Source: Bacillus sp. REN10 (GTDB taxonomy: Bacteria; Bacillota; Bacilli; Bacillales; Domibacillaceae). Taken from it: DNA of 64,000 nucleotides. Position numbers and translations under genes: made by a program. The notes beneath the pieces were generated by a model. That model was not told the DNA's origin, did not search any database, and worked only from the letters and a program-made list of their open reading frames with translations. Of the stretch, positions 1 to 9,129 are shown piece by piece (the stretch's first letter is position 1; each line of letters starts with the position of its first letter). The DNA lies in NCBI RefSeq assembly GCF_016820555.1, contig NZ_JADHDW010000002.1:133736-197735 (forward strand). The letters are read 5' to 3'.

Positions 1-681
1 GTTTGTAACGGAAAGATCTGCATAGGAAATAGATCCGAAAAACCAATTAAAATCAAAATCTGAATGCGTATAAGCAACGAAAAAGATCAGTATGGCGCTT
101 AGCAGCAAAGGGATTTTTATCATTTTTCTAGATAGAAATTGGAAATGTTCTTTTTTTAAATAATAGCCGACTAAGAAAAATGGGAAAAATACAAATGTAC
201 GGGCAAAGCTGAGAACATCTAAATGATGTGGTATACAGCTAACAGTCACTCCCGCGATAAACGTGAACGGAAGTAGAATCGAAGCGGGTAATTTGAGCCA
301 CTTCACTGAAATCAGCAATAAAACATTCCAAAAGAATAAACTAAGCAAAAACCATAAAGACCAATGAGGAATCAACAAATCAAGTTCAAAGGAACGCGTT
401 TCATACAAATAAAAATAAAAGATAGAATAAATGATTTGGAATGTAAAAAAAGGTAATAAAATTTTTTGTGCTGTTTTTTTAACATATCCTTTTTTATAAA
501 AGCTTTTTGCAAAAAATCCAGAGACTAATACAAATGCGGGCATATGAAATAAATAAATGCTAGCATATAAAGCGAAAATGGGAGGACTATCACTAATATA
601 CGAACGAAGAAAATGACCAAACACGACAAAGACAATTAAAATAAACTTTGCGTTGTCAAAGTAATAATCCCTTTTAGACAT
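1..681 (-). CDS. Acyltransferase-3 family membrane protein (YkrP-like), C-terminus cut by window edge
   Basis: An open frame runs from an ATG at 681 leftwards off the window, so only the first 227 residues are visible. The start is set by an AAAGGTGAT ribosome-binding site just upstream. The N-terminus has the layout of O-acetyltransferases of the fucose 4-O-acetyltransferase type: residues 1-10 are polar and contain YYFDNAK, a hydrophobic helix ends in FGHF, and several membrane spans follow with short loops. Such proteins transfer acetyl groups to cell-surface sugars; the substrate here is unknown. In B. subtilis ykrP also lies beside a sensor-kinase gene and ogt, which supports the assignment. 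Confidence 0.75.
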   Translation of the reverse strand, partial: MSKRDYYFDNAKFILIVFVVFGHFLRSYISDSPPIFALYASIYLFHMPAFVLVSGFFAKSFYKKGYVKKTAQKILLPFFTFQIIYSIFYFYLYETRSFELDLLIPHWSLWFLLSLFFWNVLLLISVKWLKLPASILLPFTFIAGVTVSCIPHHLDVLSFARTFVFFPFFLVGYYLKKEHFQFLSRKMIKIPLLLSAILIFFVAYTHSDFDFNWFFGSISYADLSVTN

Positions 682-820
682 TATGCATCACCTTTTGAAA
701 TGGTTATTCTGTTCTTGAATCTTGACTTCATTATGACGATAATAAAATTATAAATACATCATAGCATTATACATGATTTTCATTTTGTCTGCTAATACAA
801 TCTGCAAAGGGGAGTGGAGC

Positions 821-1294
821 ATGAAGCGATTATTTATCCATATGTTAAGTCCAATTGGTCCTTTATCCATTGTAAGAAATGAAAAAGGGATTTGTTCAAT
901 CCAGTTTTCTTTGTTGCAGGAAGAAGAGGATAGGGTCTTTCAACCAGATGATGTTTTGTTAAAAGAAGCGGTTAGACAATTAGGCGAATATTTCGAACAA
1001 AATCGTACTGATTTTGACCTACCAATAGATATAACAGGAACCGATTTCCAACAAGCGGTTTGGAATGCTTTACGGCATATTCCCATTGGCGAAACAAGAT
1101 CTTATAGTGAAATTGCTGAACGAATTGGCAATAAAAAAGCGGTACGTGCAGTTGGACAAGCCAATAAAGCGAATCCGGTTCCGATTGTCATTCCATGTCA
1201 TCGGGTGATTGGAAAAAATCAATCATTAACTGGGTATGCCGGAAAGGAAATCGATAAAAAAAGAAAGTTGCTTAAACTAGAAGGGGTGTTATAA
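821..1294 (+). CDS. ogt: Methylated-DNA--protein-cysteine S-methyltransferase
   Basis: Suicide DNA repair enzyme that takes the methyl group from O6-methylguanine (and O4-methylthymine) onto its own cysteine. The diagnostic IPCHRVI motif is present with the acceptor at Cys126 of 157 residues, preceded by the DNA-binding helix region (RAVGQANKANP). A longer frame opens at 773, but the ATG at 821 is preceded by AAAGGGGAGTGG at good spacing and gives the normal family length. It is a single-gene unit that converges on the kinase gene, with a shared hairpin between. No Ada-type regulatory domain is fused. Confidence 0.93.
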   Translation: MKRLFIHMLSPIGPLSIVRNEKGICSIQFSLLQEEEDRVFQPDDVLLKEAVRQLGEYFEQNRTDFDLPIDITGTDFQQAVWNALRHIPIGETRSYSEIAERIGNKKAVRAVGQANKANPVPIVIPCHRVIGKNQSLTGYAGKEIDKKRKLLKLEGVL

Positions 1295-1307
1295 AACAAA
1301 TCATGAA

Positions 1308-1349
1308 AAAGGATGCCTCAGAACCGAGTTGGTTTGTGAAGCATCCTTT
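1308..1349. terminator. Bidirectional terminator between ogt and the sensor kinase gene
   Basis: AAAGGATGC at 1308-1316 pairs with GCATCCTTT at 1341-1349, with a second AACC/GGTT stem inside. A-rich and T-rich flanks suit termination from both converging genes. Confidence 0.8.
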
Positions 1350-1374
1350 GTATTCAGCGTTAATTTTGTTTTGT

Positions 1375-2871
1375 TTATTCAGTAGGTCTTGTTTGTAGCG
1401 GAAGGGCAATGCTGACTGTCGTTCCAAACCCAAATTCACTTTCAATTTCAATTGTCCCATCAAATGAGTCAACAATTCGTTTACAGACGACAAGCCCAAG
1501 GCCTGTTCCATTTTCTTTTGAAGTAAAGAAAGGTTTAAACAATTGATCTTGTTTCTCTTTTTCGATTCCGGGACCATCGTCTGTAATCAATAACTGGCAA
1601 TGGTCTTCTTTTTTTAATATTGTTAATCGCAATTCTCCGCCATTATTCATCGCTTCAAAGGCGTTTTTCGTTAAATTTAAAATGACTTGTTTTAGTTGGT
1701 CAACATTGACTTTCACCCATGTTTCCTGATCGGGTAAAGTCACTTTATAGTCAACAGAATATAGATTAGCTTCTGAATAGATTAATGGATTTAAATCAGA
1801 AACAATATCTCTTATATCGACTATGCTGACTTTTTGAGCGGTTGGTTTTCCTAGTATTAATAGCTCGCTGACAATCTGATTAATGCGCGCTATTTCTTTA
1901 TTAATGATGGAAAAATAAAATTCATCTTCTTGATCGTTATATTTTTCATTTAATAATTGAACAAGTCCTTTAATTCCGGTTAAAGGATTTCTGATTTCGT
2001 GAGCCGTACTTGCCGCTAGTGTTCCGATTAATTCTAGCTTTTGCGATTCTTGCTGCATTCTTTCAATGCCTGTTTGTCTTTTGAGCATCATATATTTAAT
2101 GAATAAATAAACAATGTGCAACAAGACAATGAAAACAACTGCAAACAGGAATGTATAGCCGATAAAGCTGTTGTTTTTTTGTTCGTCTGTTGAAATGACT
2201 AAGTTCCAAGGAAGTTGAGAGAGTGGATATTTAAAAGAAAGCTCATTCTCTGACGACTTAGATGTTTCGTTAACTGAAAATACGGGAATTTGTTTAGCAT
2301 TTTCAAAGAAAATTGAGTGTTCCGGTGTAAGTACCTTCATAATATTTTTCATATAATCTAAGCGGATATGAGAAACAATAATCGCCTCTACTTGTTCATT
2401 TTTTAAAACAGGTGTAGCGACAGCAATAACCGCTTGATTATTTGAAAGAGTTTCTACCTCATCTGATACAGCTGTATCCTTTGTTAATAATACTTCTTTA
2501 ATATATTGCTTATTTCTCAAGTTGTATTGCTTTAAATAGTCATTTGTTCCAACAAGTAAGTTGCCCTCAAAGTCAAGCAAATAGATACCGCCATACCGAG
2601 GGTCTTGATTCGCCATTTTTTTAAAGATGCTTTTTACTTTATTTACATTATCCATTTCTTCTTCGATGCTGACAGCTAGTATATCTAAACTTACTTTTGT
2701 TTCACTAATAAATTGATCCATTTGATTTTTATGCAAACTAGCTATCCATTCTAGCTCTTGATTGTGCTCTTCACCAGCACGATTAGAAAGAAAATCGTAA
2801 AAACCAATAATCGCTAGAATAGAAGGGAGGATAACGATAAAAATATATATGAATCTACCATGTTTTTTCAT
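1375..2871 (-). CDS. Membrane sensor histidine kinase with extracytoplasmic PDC/Cache-type sensor (KinD/KinE class)
   Basis: 498-residue sensor kinase. A membrane helix lies at about residues 7-28, an extracytoplasmic region of about 200 residues looks like a PDC/Cache ligand-binding domain (contains YGGIYLLDFEGNLLVGT), and a second helix at about 238-262 leads to the cytoplasmic kinase. The H-box is AHEIRNPLTG with phospho-acceptor His291. N, G1 (DDGPGI) and G2 (GTGLGL) boxes of the ATPase domain follow. There is no adjacent response regulator, as for sporulation kinases feeding Spo0F. Domain order resembles B. subtilis KinD, whereas the locus (next to ogt and ykrP) is that of kinE, so I give no symbol. 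The role in sporulation is inferred. Confidence 0.85.
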   Translation of the reverse strand: MKKHGRFIYIFIVILPSILAIIGFYDFLSNRAGEEHNQELEWIASLHKNQMDQFISETKVSLDILAVSIEEEMDNVNKVKSIFKKMANQDPRYGGIYLLDFEGNLLVGTNDYLKQYNLRNKQYIKEVLLTKDTAVSDEVETLSNNQAVIAVATPVLKNEQVEAIIVSHIRLDYMKNIMKVLTPEHSIFFENAKQIPVFSVNETSKSSENELSFKYPLSQLPWNLVISTDEQKNNSFIGYTFLFAVVFIVLLHIVYLFIKYMMLKRQTGIERMQQESQKLELIGTLAASTAHEIRNPLTGIKGLVQLLNEKYNDQEDEFYFSIINKEIARINQIVSELLILGKPTAQKVSIVDIRDIVSDLNPLIYSEANLYSVDYKVTLPDQETWVKVNVDQLKQVILNLTKNAFEAMNNGGELRLTILKKEDHCQLLITDDGPGIEKEKQDQLFKPFFTSKENGTGLGLVVCKRIVDSFDGTIEIESEFGFGTTVSIALPLQTRPTE

Positions 2872-3023
2872 TGATTTTCGTCCTTTAAAAGAGTCATTCC
2901 TTTATATTATAACAAAAAAATTGTTATTTCCCGAAATAAGTTGCAGATAGGTGAATTTCTACATAAGAAAATGGTTTAATTTAGAAAGGGAAACAAATGA
3001 CAAAATAAGGGAGAAGGGATTAC

Positions 3024-4604
3024 ATGGATCATATAAAGCTGATTATACTTGAAACAAGCGATTTGCATGGAGCGATCTTGCCCATTCAGTATAGTTCGAA
3101 CACACCTGCAAATATTGGACTGGCGAAACTTGCTTCTTATATGAAGAAGATCAGGAGTGAGAATGAACATGTGTTAGTGATTGATAATGGAGATTTTATG
3201 CAAGGGACGCCGTTAGCCAGCTACTATTTTCGGATGTTAAGGCAAAAGGTACATCCGATGATTATTGGAATGAATAAATTGCAGTATGATGCGGCTGTTT
3301 TAGGCAATCATGAGTTTAATTATGGCCTAGATACTTTAACAAAAGTAGCTGCTGATGCCACGTTCCCTTTTCTAAGCTGTAACATCTTAAGTGGTGAAAC
3401 AGGAAAGCCTTTCTTTGGCACACCCTATGTCATTAAAACATTTTCATCAGGAATCAAAGCGGCTGTTCTAGGTGTAACTACCCATTATATCCCCAATTGG
3501 GAAAAGCCATCGCATATTGAAGGGCTTATATTTGAAGATGCGGTGACAGCTACTTCCAATTGGGTGAAGCATATTCGAGAAGTGGAACAACCGGATATTA
3601 TGATCGTTTCTTATCATGGCGGATTTGAAGTCGATTTAGCCACGGGTAAGCGCATTGAGCCTTTTGAAAAAGGAGAAAATCAAGCTTATCGCCTTTGCAT
3701 GGAGGTAGAAGGAATTGATGTGCTACTCACAGGGCATCAGCATCGTCAAGAACAACAAATAATTAATGGAGTAGCGGTGGTTCAACCAGGCTACAAGGGA
3801 CAGGCGATCGGTCAAGTGACAGCTGAATTTGTGAAAGAGAATCAGCAATACAAGCTGCAGCAAACATTCCCTGAAACGATACAGACGGTGGATTTAACTG
3901 CAGATCAAAGTCTTATGAATCTGATTGAACCTTATGAACAAGGGACACAAAAGTGGCTAGATGAAGTGCTTGGCACAGTCGAAGGAGATATGCGTATTCA
4001 TGATCCTTTTCAAGCACGGTTAGCCGAGCATCCAATGATTGAATTAATTCATAAAGTACAGATGGATGCCGCTCATGTTGATATTTCCAGCACGGCGCTT
4101 TTTCACAATGATTCACCAGGTTTGCCGTCTCATATCACAATGAGATCCATTGTCTCTAATTATATTTATCCGAACTCGTTAATGGTGATAGAAGTCACTG
4201 GAGAGGACATTAAGCAGGCATTAGAGCGGTCAGCTTCGTATTTTACACTCATTGGTGATGAGCCAGCAGTGAGCGCAGACTTTTCACGTCCTAAGCCGCA
4301 GCACTATAACTACGATATGTGGGAGGGGATTGAGTATACAATCGATTTGAGACGTTCACCAGGCAATCGAATCATACAGGCGATGTATCAAGGAGAACCG
4401 CTTAACACTCACCAGCGATACAAAGTAGTAATGAATAACTACCGTGCAGGTGGGGGCGGGGATTACTTGATGTTTAAAGGAAAAAAGGTTATAAAGGAAA
4501 TACAAACCGATATGACAGAGCTTCTTGCGGCCTATATTCGAAAGCGCAGAACGATCAAAGCAGAAGTCAATAATAATTGGAATGTGATCATTCCTTCAGT
4601 GTAA
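3024..4604 (+). CDS. Cytoplasmic bifunctional metallophosphatase/5'-nucleotidase family protein
   Basis: 526-residue member of the UshA/5'-nucleotidase family. The N-terminal metallophosphoesterase domain carries the metal-binding blocks TSDLHG, NGD, GNHEFN, HGGFE and TGHQHR. The C-terminal 5'-nucleotidase domain carries the substrate-binding stretch with NNYRAGGGGDY. No signal peptide is visible, so it probably acts inside the cell on nucleotides or 2',3'-cyclic nucleotides; the exact substrate cannot be told from sequence. ATG at 3024 follows GGAGAAGGGA. Only 17 bases separate it from the MarR gene downstream, suggesting co-transcription. Confidence 0.88.
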   Translation: MDHIKLIILETSDLHGAILPIQYSSNTPANIGLAKLASYMKKIRSENEHVLVIDNGDFMQGTPLASYYFRMLRQKVHPMIIGMNKLQYDAAVLGNHEFNYGLDTLTKVAADATFPFLSCNILSGETGKPFFGTPYVIKTFSSGIKAAVLGVTTHYIPNWEKPSHIEGLIFEDAVTATSNWVKHIREVEQPDIMIVSYHGGFEVDLATGKRIEPFEKGENQAYRLCMEVEGIDVLLTGHQHRQEQQIINGVAVVQPGYKGQAIGQVTAEFVKENQQYKLQQTFPETIQTVDLTADQSLMNLIEPYEQGTQKWLDEVLGTVEGDMRIHDPFQARLAEHPMIELIHKVQMDAAHVDISSTALFHNDSPGLPSHITMRSIVSNYIYPNSLMVIEVTGEDIKQALERSASYFTLIGDEPAVSADFSRPKPQHYNYDMWEGIEYTIDLRRSPGNRIIQAMYQGEPLNTHQRYKVVMNNYRAGGGGDYLMFKGKKVIKEIQTDMTELLAAYIRKRRTIKAEVNNNWNVIIPSV

Positions 4605-4621
4605 AGAAATGAGTGGAAAAG

Positions 4622-5065
4622 ATGAACAATGAAAAAAGCAAGCAATCTTTAAAACTATTTATTGTGTTATCTCGGGCAACGAAAGTGATCAATGAACAGG
4701 TGAATGAATATATTTATGAGTCAGGATTAAACCCGACAGAGTTTGCCGTATTAGAATTGTTATATCATAAAGGTCCCCAACCGTTGCAACAGATTGGTAA
4801 TAAAATTTTAATGGCAAGTGGAAGCATTACATATGTCGTAGATAAGCTAGAGAAAAAGCATTTGCTTGCTCGTAAAGCTAATGAGAAGGATCGCCGGGTT
4901 ATTCATGCAGAAATAACCGATCAAGGTAAAGCGCTTATTGACGAAATTTTTCCGCAACACGAACAAAATATTCATCGATTAATGGGCGCATTGTCAGAAG
5001 AAGAAAAAGAGATGGCGATCACTTTAATACGTAAATTAGGACTGTCGATTAAGAGTTTATCGTGA
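4622..5065 (+). CDS. MarR-family transcriptional regulator
   Basis: 147-residue winged-helix regulator. It has the MarR arrangement: N-terminal dimerisation helices, an HTH with LQQIGNKILMASGSITYVVDKLE, and the wing with KDRRVIHAEITDQGKAL, ending in dimerisation helices. A GTG start at 4613 would add three residues, but the ATG at 4622 is better placed relative to GAGTGG. It follows the nucleotidase gene closely and is 16 bases upstream of the oligopeptidase gene. Its targets and ligand are unknown. It resembles YkvE-type regulators of bacilli. Confidence 0.88.
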   Translation: MNNEKSKQSLKLFIVLSRATKVINEQVNEYIYESGLNPTEFAVLELLYHKGPQPLQQIGNKILMASGSITYVVDKLEKKHLLARKANEKDRRVIHAEITDQGKALIDEIFPQHEQNIHRLMGALSEEEKEMAITLIRKLGLSIKSLS

Positions 5066-5081
5066 GAAAGAGGGGAATAAG

Positions 5082-6782
5082 ATGAAATTTACTGAATATA
5101 CGTATGAACGTCCGAATATTGAGAAAGCGGCTGCTAAAACAGATGAATTGCTTCAGCGCTTTGCGAAGGCGCAGACAGCAGCTGAACAGATTGAGCTATT
5201 AAACAAAATCAATCAAATCCGCAATGAGATTAGCACGATGATGGATCTTTGTTATATTCGCTATACGATTGATACGACGGATGCATTTTATCAAAAAGAA
5301 CAGGATTACATGGATGAAATGTCACCTAGAATGGAAGAAATTTCAGCCAAATTAAACCGGGCATTGCTGTCTTCTCATCATAGAGTCGAACTAGAAAAGG
5401 CGTTAGGAAAGCAATTGTTTTTAACAGCAGAAGCTCAAGTAAAAACTTTTTCTGAAGATATTCTTCCTTTGCTTGAGAAAGAAAATAAGCTGTCTTCACA
5501 ATACACGCAGTTAGTGGCTTCCGCACAAATTGAATTCAATGGTGAAACCCTTACGCTAGCACAGCTAGAACCTTATGCGGAAGTAGCTGATCGGACTCTC
5601 CGCAAACAGGCGGTAGAAGCTCGCTTTGCTTTTTTTGCCGAACATGAAGAATCGTTTGATGAGCTCTATGATCAATTAGTAAAAGTGAGAACAGAGATTG
5701 CTCAAAAGCTTGGCTTTAACAATTTCACTGAACTTGGCTATTATCGCTTAAATCGAGTGGATTATGATGCGTCAATGGTGAAAGGCTATCGAGAGCAAAT
5801 TAAACAGCATATCGTTCCACTAGCTACAAAATTAAGAAATGAACAACAAAAGCGTATTGGTGTGGATTCTTTGAAGTTTTATGATGAAGCGTATCAATTT
5901 ACGACCGGGAATGCCAAACCAAAAGGGGATGCCGCCTGGATTGTCAACAACGGAAAGAAAATGTATGAGGAACTATCTCAAGAGACAGCTGAGTTCTTTC
6001 AATTTATGCTTGACCGCCAGCTCATGGACTTAGAAGCGAAAAAGGGGAAAGCCGGCGGTGGATATTGCACATATATGCATAATTATCGCTCGCCGTTTAT
6101 CTTTGCTAATTTCAATGGAACGTCCGGAGATATTGATGTGTTAACACATGAGGCAGGGCACGCTTTTCAAGTATATTGCAGCAGAGATTTTGCTGTGCCT
6201 GAATATTTGTGGCCAACGTATGAAGCGTGTGAAATTCATTCGATGAGCATGGAGTTTTTCACTTGGCCGTGGATGGAACTGTTTTTCAAAGAAGATACGG
6301 AGAAATATAAGTATGCTCATTTGAGTGGAGCCCTTTTATTTTTGCCTTATGGAGCGGCTGTGGATGAATTTCAGCATCGGGTGTATGAACAGCCAAATCT
6401 CACACCAGCAGAAAGAAAAGCTGTATGGAAGGAAATTGAACAGCAATATTTGCCACATCGAGATTATGATGGGATCCCTTATTTAGAAGCGGGCGGTTTT
6501 TGGCAGCGTCAAGGCCATATATATGATGTGCCGTTTTACTATATTGATTACACGCTTGCGCAAGTTTGTGCTCTTCAATTTTGGAAGCGGATGGATGAGG
6601 ATCGAGAAGCGGCATGGAAGGATTATGTAGCCATTTGTCAAATTGGAGGTAGTCGCTCTTTTACTGAAATTGTTGAAAAAGCAAACCTCATTTCTCCTTT
6701 TGAAGAAGGGTGTATTGTCTCCGTCTTACAGCCAATCGAAAAATGGTTGGAGGAAGGAATGGAAAAAGTAAAGCAATTATAG
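5082..6782 (+). CDS. M3-family oligoendopeptidase (Pz-peptidase type)
   Basis: 566-residue zinc metallopeptidase. The zinc motif HEAGH is at residues 356-360, with the downstream acidic ligand region (YEACEIHSMSMEFF) about 25 residues later. Length matches thimet-like oligopeptidases of the Pz-peptidase A/YusX class, which cut short peptides inside the cell. ATG at 5082 follows AGAGGGG. It is the last gene of a probable three-gene run with the nucleotidase and MarR gene and is closed by the hairpin at 6796. The physiological peptides are unknown. Confidence 0.92.
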   Translation: MKFTEYTYERPNIEKAAAKTDELLQRFAKAQTAAEQIELLNKINQIRNEISTMMDLCYIRYTIDTTDAFYQKEQDYMDEMSPRMEEISAKLNRALLSSHHRVELEKALGKQLFLTAEAQVKTFSEDILPLLEKENKLSSQYTQLVASAQIEFNGETLTLAQLEPYAEVADRTLRKQAVEARFAFFAEHEESFDELYDQLVKVRTEIAQKLGFNNFTELGYYRLNRVDYDASMVKGYREQIKQHIVPLATKLRNEQQKRIGVDSLKFYDEAYQFTTGNAKPKGDAAWIVNNGKKMYEELSQETAEFFQFMLDRQLMDLEAKKGKAGGGYCTYMHNYRSPFIFANFNGTSGDIDVLTHEAGHAFQVYCSRDFAVPEYLWPTYEACEIHSMSMEFFTWPWMELFFKEDTEKYKYAHLSGALLFLPYGAAVDEFQHRVYEQPNLTPAERKAVWKEIEQQYLPHRDYDGIPYLEAGGFWQRQGHIYDVPFYYIDYTLAQVCALQFWKRMDEDREAAWKDYVAICQIGGSRSFTEIVEKANLISPFEEGCIVSVLQPIEKWLEEGMEKVKQL

Positions 6783-6795
6783 CGAGTAAAACAGC

Positions 6796-6824
6796 AAAAA
6801 GTGCCCAGCTTAGGGCACTTTTTT
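6796..6824. terminator. Bidirectional terminator between oligopeptidase gene and clpE
   Basis: AAAAAGTGCCC and GGGCACTTTTTT form an 11-bp stem with a 6-base loop. The T run and A run serve both converging genes. Confidence 0.9.
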
Positions 6825-6826
6825 GC

Positions 6827-8953
6827 TTAAGCAATGATTTTGATTTCTCCCTCTCTCATCACGGCTTGCAGTTGTTTTACTTCTGAGTGATCTAAAATAA
6901 AGTCAGCGATGCGATCTTCTAGTTGTTCTTGAATGACTCGGCGAAGTGGACGGGCACCGAATGCAGGATGGTAGCCTAGCTCACTTAATTTTTGTTTCAC
7001 TTCATCGGAAACTTGAAGTTCCATTTGCTGTTCTTGTAATGTTTCATTTAATTGGTGAAGCATTAAATCAACAATTTGTAATAAATGATCTTTATCGAGA
7101 GCTTGAAACTCGATAATATTGTCAAAGCGGTTTAGAAACTCCGGCTTAAAGAAACTGCTTAAGGAATCTAAGATGGAGTTTTCTTTTGAATCAGCGTTCT
7201 TTTCAAAGCCAACGGTGATCGATTTATTTGCTACACCAGCATTGCTTGTCATAATAATGACCGTATCTTTAAAGCTGACTGTTCGTCCTTGGCTATCTGT
7301 TAAACGACCGTCTTCGAGAATTTGTAAAAACATATGTTGTACATCAGGGTGTGCTTTTTCAATTTCATCTAGCAAGATAATGCTGTATGGATTGCGACGG
7401 ACCTTTTCTGTTAATTGCCCTGCCTCTTCATGACCGACATATCCTGGAGGGGAACCGATCAATTTAGATACGCTATGCTTCTCCATGTACTCACTCATAT
7501 CAAGACGAATCATTGCATCTTGTGATCCAAATAATTCTTCTGCCAATGTTTTGGTTAATTCTGTTTTCCCCACACCTGTTGGACCAACGAATAAAAATGA
7601 CCCAATTGGACGTTTTTTCGATTTCAAACCAGCGCGATTGCGGCGGATCGCTTTCGCTACTTTTTTGACAGCTTCAGCTTGTCCAATGACTTTCTTTGTA
7701 AGATTTTCTTCTAAATGCTGCATTTTTTGTTGTTCGTCTTGTTGCAGTTTTCCAACTGGAATGCCTGTTTTCTGTTCAATCAAGTAATGGATTTCTTCAA
7801 TGGTAACGACAGGTTTTTCTGTAGAGCCTTCCGTTTGATTCAACTGTTCTTCTAGCTTTGTCTCTTCATCTCGAAGCTTAGCTGCTTTTTCATATTCTTC
7901 TTTTTGGAGAGCAGCTGTTTTTTCTTTTGCTAGTTCCGCTAAGCGTTGTTGTATGCTCTCTTTATCTTGTGTATTGATGGTTAAGTTTAATTTGGATCCC
8001 GCTTCATCCATCAAATCAATGGCTTTATCTGGAAGGAACCGATCTTGAATGTAACGATGAGAAAGAGTGACGCAAGCTTCAATCGCCTCTTTAGTGAAGG
8101 TTATTTCATGAAAATCTTCATAGCGTTTTTGTAAGCCAGTTAAAATGGCAATTGCTTCTTCAACGGATGGCTCATTCACTTGTACTGGCTGAAATCGGCG
8201 TTCAAGAGCGGCATCTTTTTCGATTTGGCGATATTCCTTTAATGTTGTTGCCCCAATTAATTGAAGTTCCCCGCGAGCAAGTGCCGGTTTTAATATATTG
8301 CCGGCATCCATGGAGCCTTCGGCAGAGCCTGCGCCGACAAGAAGATGGATTTCATCGATGAAAAGAATAATATTTTTATGATGCTGAAGCTCTGTAATTA
8401 ATTGTTTCATTCTTTCTTCGAATTGACCGCGAATGCCTGTGTTAGCGACAAGTGAAGCGACATCAAGCAAGTATACTTCTTTGTTTTTCAGTTTTGCTGG
8501 CACATCGCCTTCTGCAATTTTTAAAGCGAGCCCCTCTGCAATGGCTGTTTTCCCAACACCTGGTTCTCCGATTAATACAGGATTATTTTTGTTGCGTCGA
8601 TTTAATACTTCAATGACGCGTTTCACTTCTTTCTCTCGTCCAATTACTGGATCGATGATACCAGCCTTCGCCATATTCGTTAAGTTTCTCCCGAATTGAT
8701 CAAGAAAACCGCTTCCTCCTTTGCTCATTTCTTGTGGTGCTTCATCTATTTTTTTGTTTTGTTGAGGAGGAAAGCCTTTTATCCATTCATCGATCGGGAA
8801 GTGCCCGAAGCCTTGGGAATGAAAGGATTGACCAATGGCTTGTTTATTTTTTTGATAGCATGCTGAACATAAAAGCGCATGTGTCTCTTGACCGTTTACA
8901 TTCATTCGTAATTGAACATTTGCTCTTTTTTGTTGACATTTTTGACATAACAT
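6827..8953 (-). CDS. clpE: ATP-dependent Clp protease ATP-binding subunit ClpE
   Basis: 708-residue class-I HSP100 unfoldase that partners ClpP to degrade damaged proteins during heat stress. Its ClpE signature is an N-terminal zinc finger (CQKC at residues 3-6, CSAC near 30) in place of the repeat N-domain of ClpC. Two AAA+ modules follow, with Walker A motifs GEPGVGKT and GPTGVGKT, separated by a UVR/coiled-coil segment ([11 protein letters not shown]). A GFE...SSFF region typical of ClpP-docking Clp proteins lies near [15 protein letters not shown]. Transcription is evidently CtsR-controlled from the promoter at 9013-9041. The ATG at 8953 follows AAAGGGG. Confidence 0.97.
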   Translation of the reverse strand: MLCQKCQQKRANVQLRMNVNGQETHALLCSACYQKNKQAIGQSFHSQGFGHFPIDEWIKGFPPQQNKKIDEAPQEMSKGGSGFLDQFGRNLTNMAKAGIIDPVIGREKEVKRVIEVLNRRNKNNPVLIGEPGVGKTAIAEGLALKIAEGDVPAKLKNKEVYLLDVASLVANTGIRGQFEERMKQLITELQHHKNIILFIDEIHLLVGAGSAEGSMDAGNILKPALARGELQLIGATTLKEYRQIEKDAALERRFQPVQVNEPSVEEAIAILTGLQKRYEDFHEITFTKEAIEACVTLSHRYIQDRFLPDKAIDLMDEAGSKLNLTINTQDKESIQQRLAELAKEKTAALQKEEYEKAAKLRDEETKLEEQLNQTEGSTEKPVVTIEEIHYLIEQKTGIPVGKLQQDEQQKMQHLEENLTKKVIGQAEAVKKVAKAIRRNRAGLKSKKRPIGSFLFVGPTGVGKTELTKTLAEELFGSQDAMIRLDMSEYMEKHSVSKLIGSPPGYVGHEEAGQLTEKVRRNPYSIILLDEIEKAHPDVQHMFLQILEDGRLTDSQGRTVSFKDTVIIMTSNAGVANKSITVGFEKNADSKENSILDSLSSFFKPEFLNRFDNIIEFQALDKDHLLQIVDLMLHQLNETLQEQQMELQVSDEVKQKLSELGYHPAFGARPLRRVIQEQLEDRIADFILDHSEVKQLQAVMREGEIKIIA

Positions 8954-8967
8954 ATTGTTTCAACCCC

Positions 8968-8982
8968 TTTTTTTTTTTTTTT
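8968..8982 (-). other. A15 tract in the clpE mRNA leader
   Basis: Fifteen consecutive T on the plus strand give fifteen A in the clpE transcript, directly upstream of the AAAGGGG ribosome-binding site. It is a site for polymerase slippage and length variation. Confidence 0.85.
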
Positions 8983-8985
8983 GAC

Positions 8986-9041
8986 TTTGACTATCTTTGA
9001 CTTTATATCTGTATTATACTTTGACCTTTTTTGACTTTCAA
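8986..9041 (-). promoter_or_regulatory. clpE sigma-A promoter with two CtsR operators
   Basis: On the minus strand TTGAAA (9041-9036) and TATAAT (9018-9013) are separated by exactly 17 bases. Two direct heptad repeats fit the CtsR consensus: TTTGACC-3-TTTGACT at 9020-9036 fills the promoter spacer, and TTTGACT-3-TTTGACT at 8986-9002 covers the start of the transcript (both given as plus strand). CtsR repression of clp genes through such repeats is established in low-GC Gram-positives. Confidence 0.93.
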
Positions 9042-9129
9042 GTACTTTGTCTAAAATATTTGTTTTTTCTTCTTAATATGGATGGAAAAGCATAAAGTGA
9101 AATAATGGGTAAGAAGTGAGGGGTGCATA

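Noticed and set aside
7119-9000. Several plus-strand frames across clpE
   Set aside because: They are antisense shadows of a strongly conserved clpE with low-complexity Ser/Phe products.
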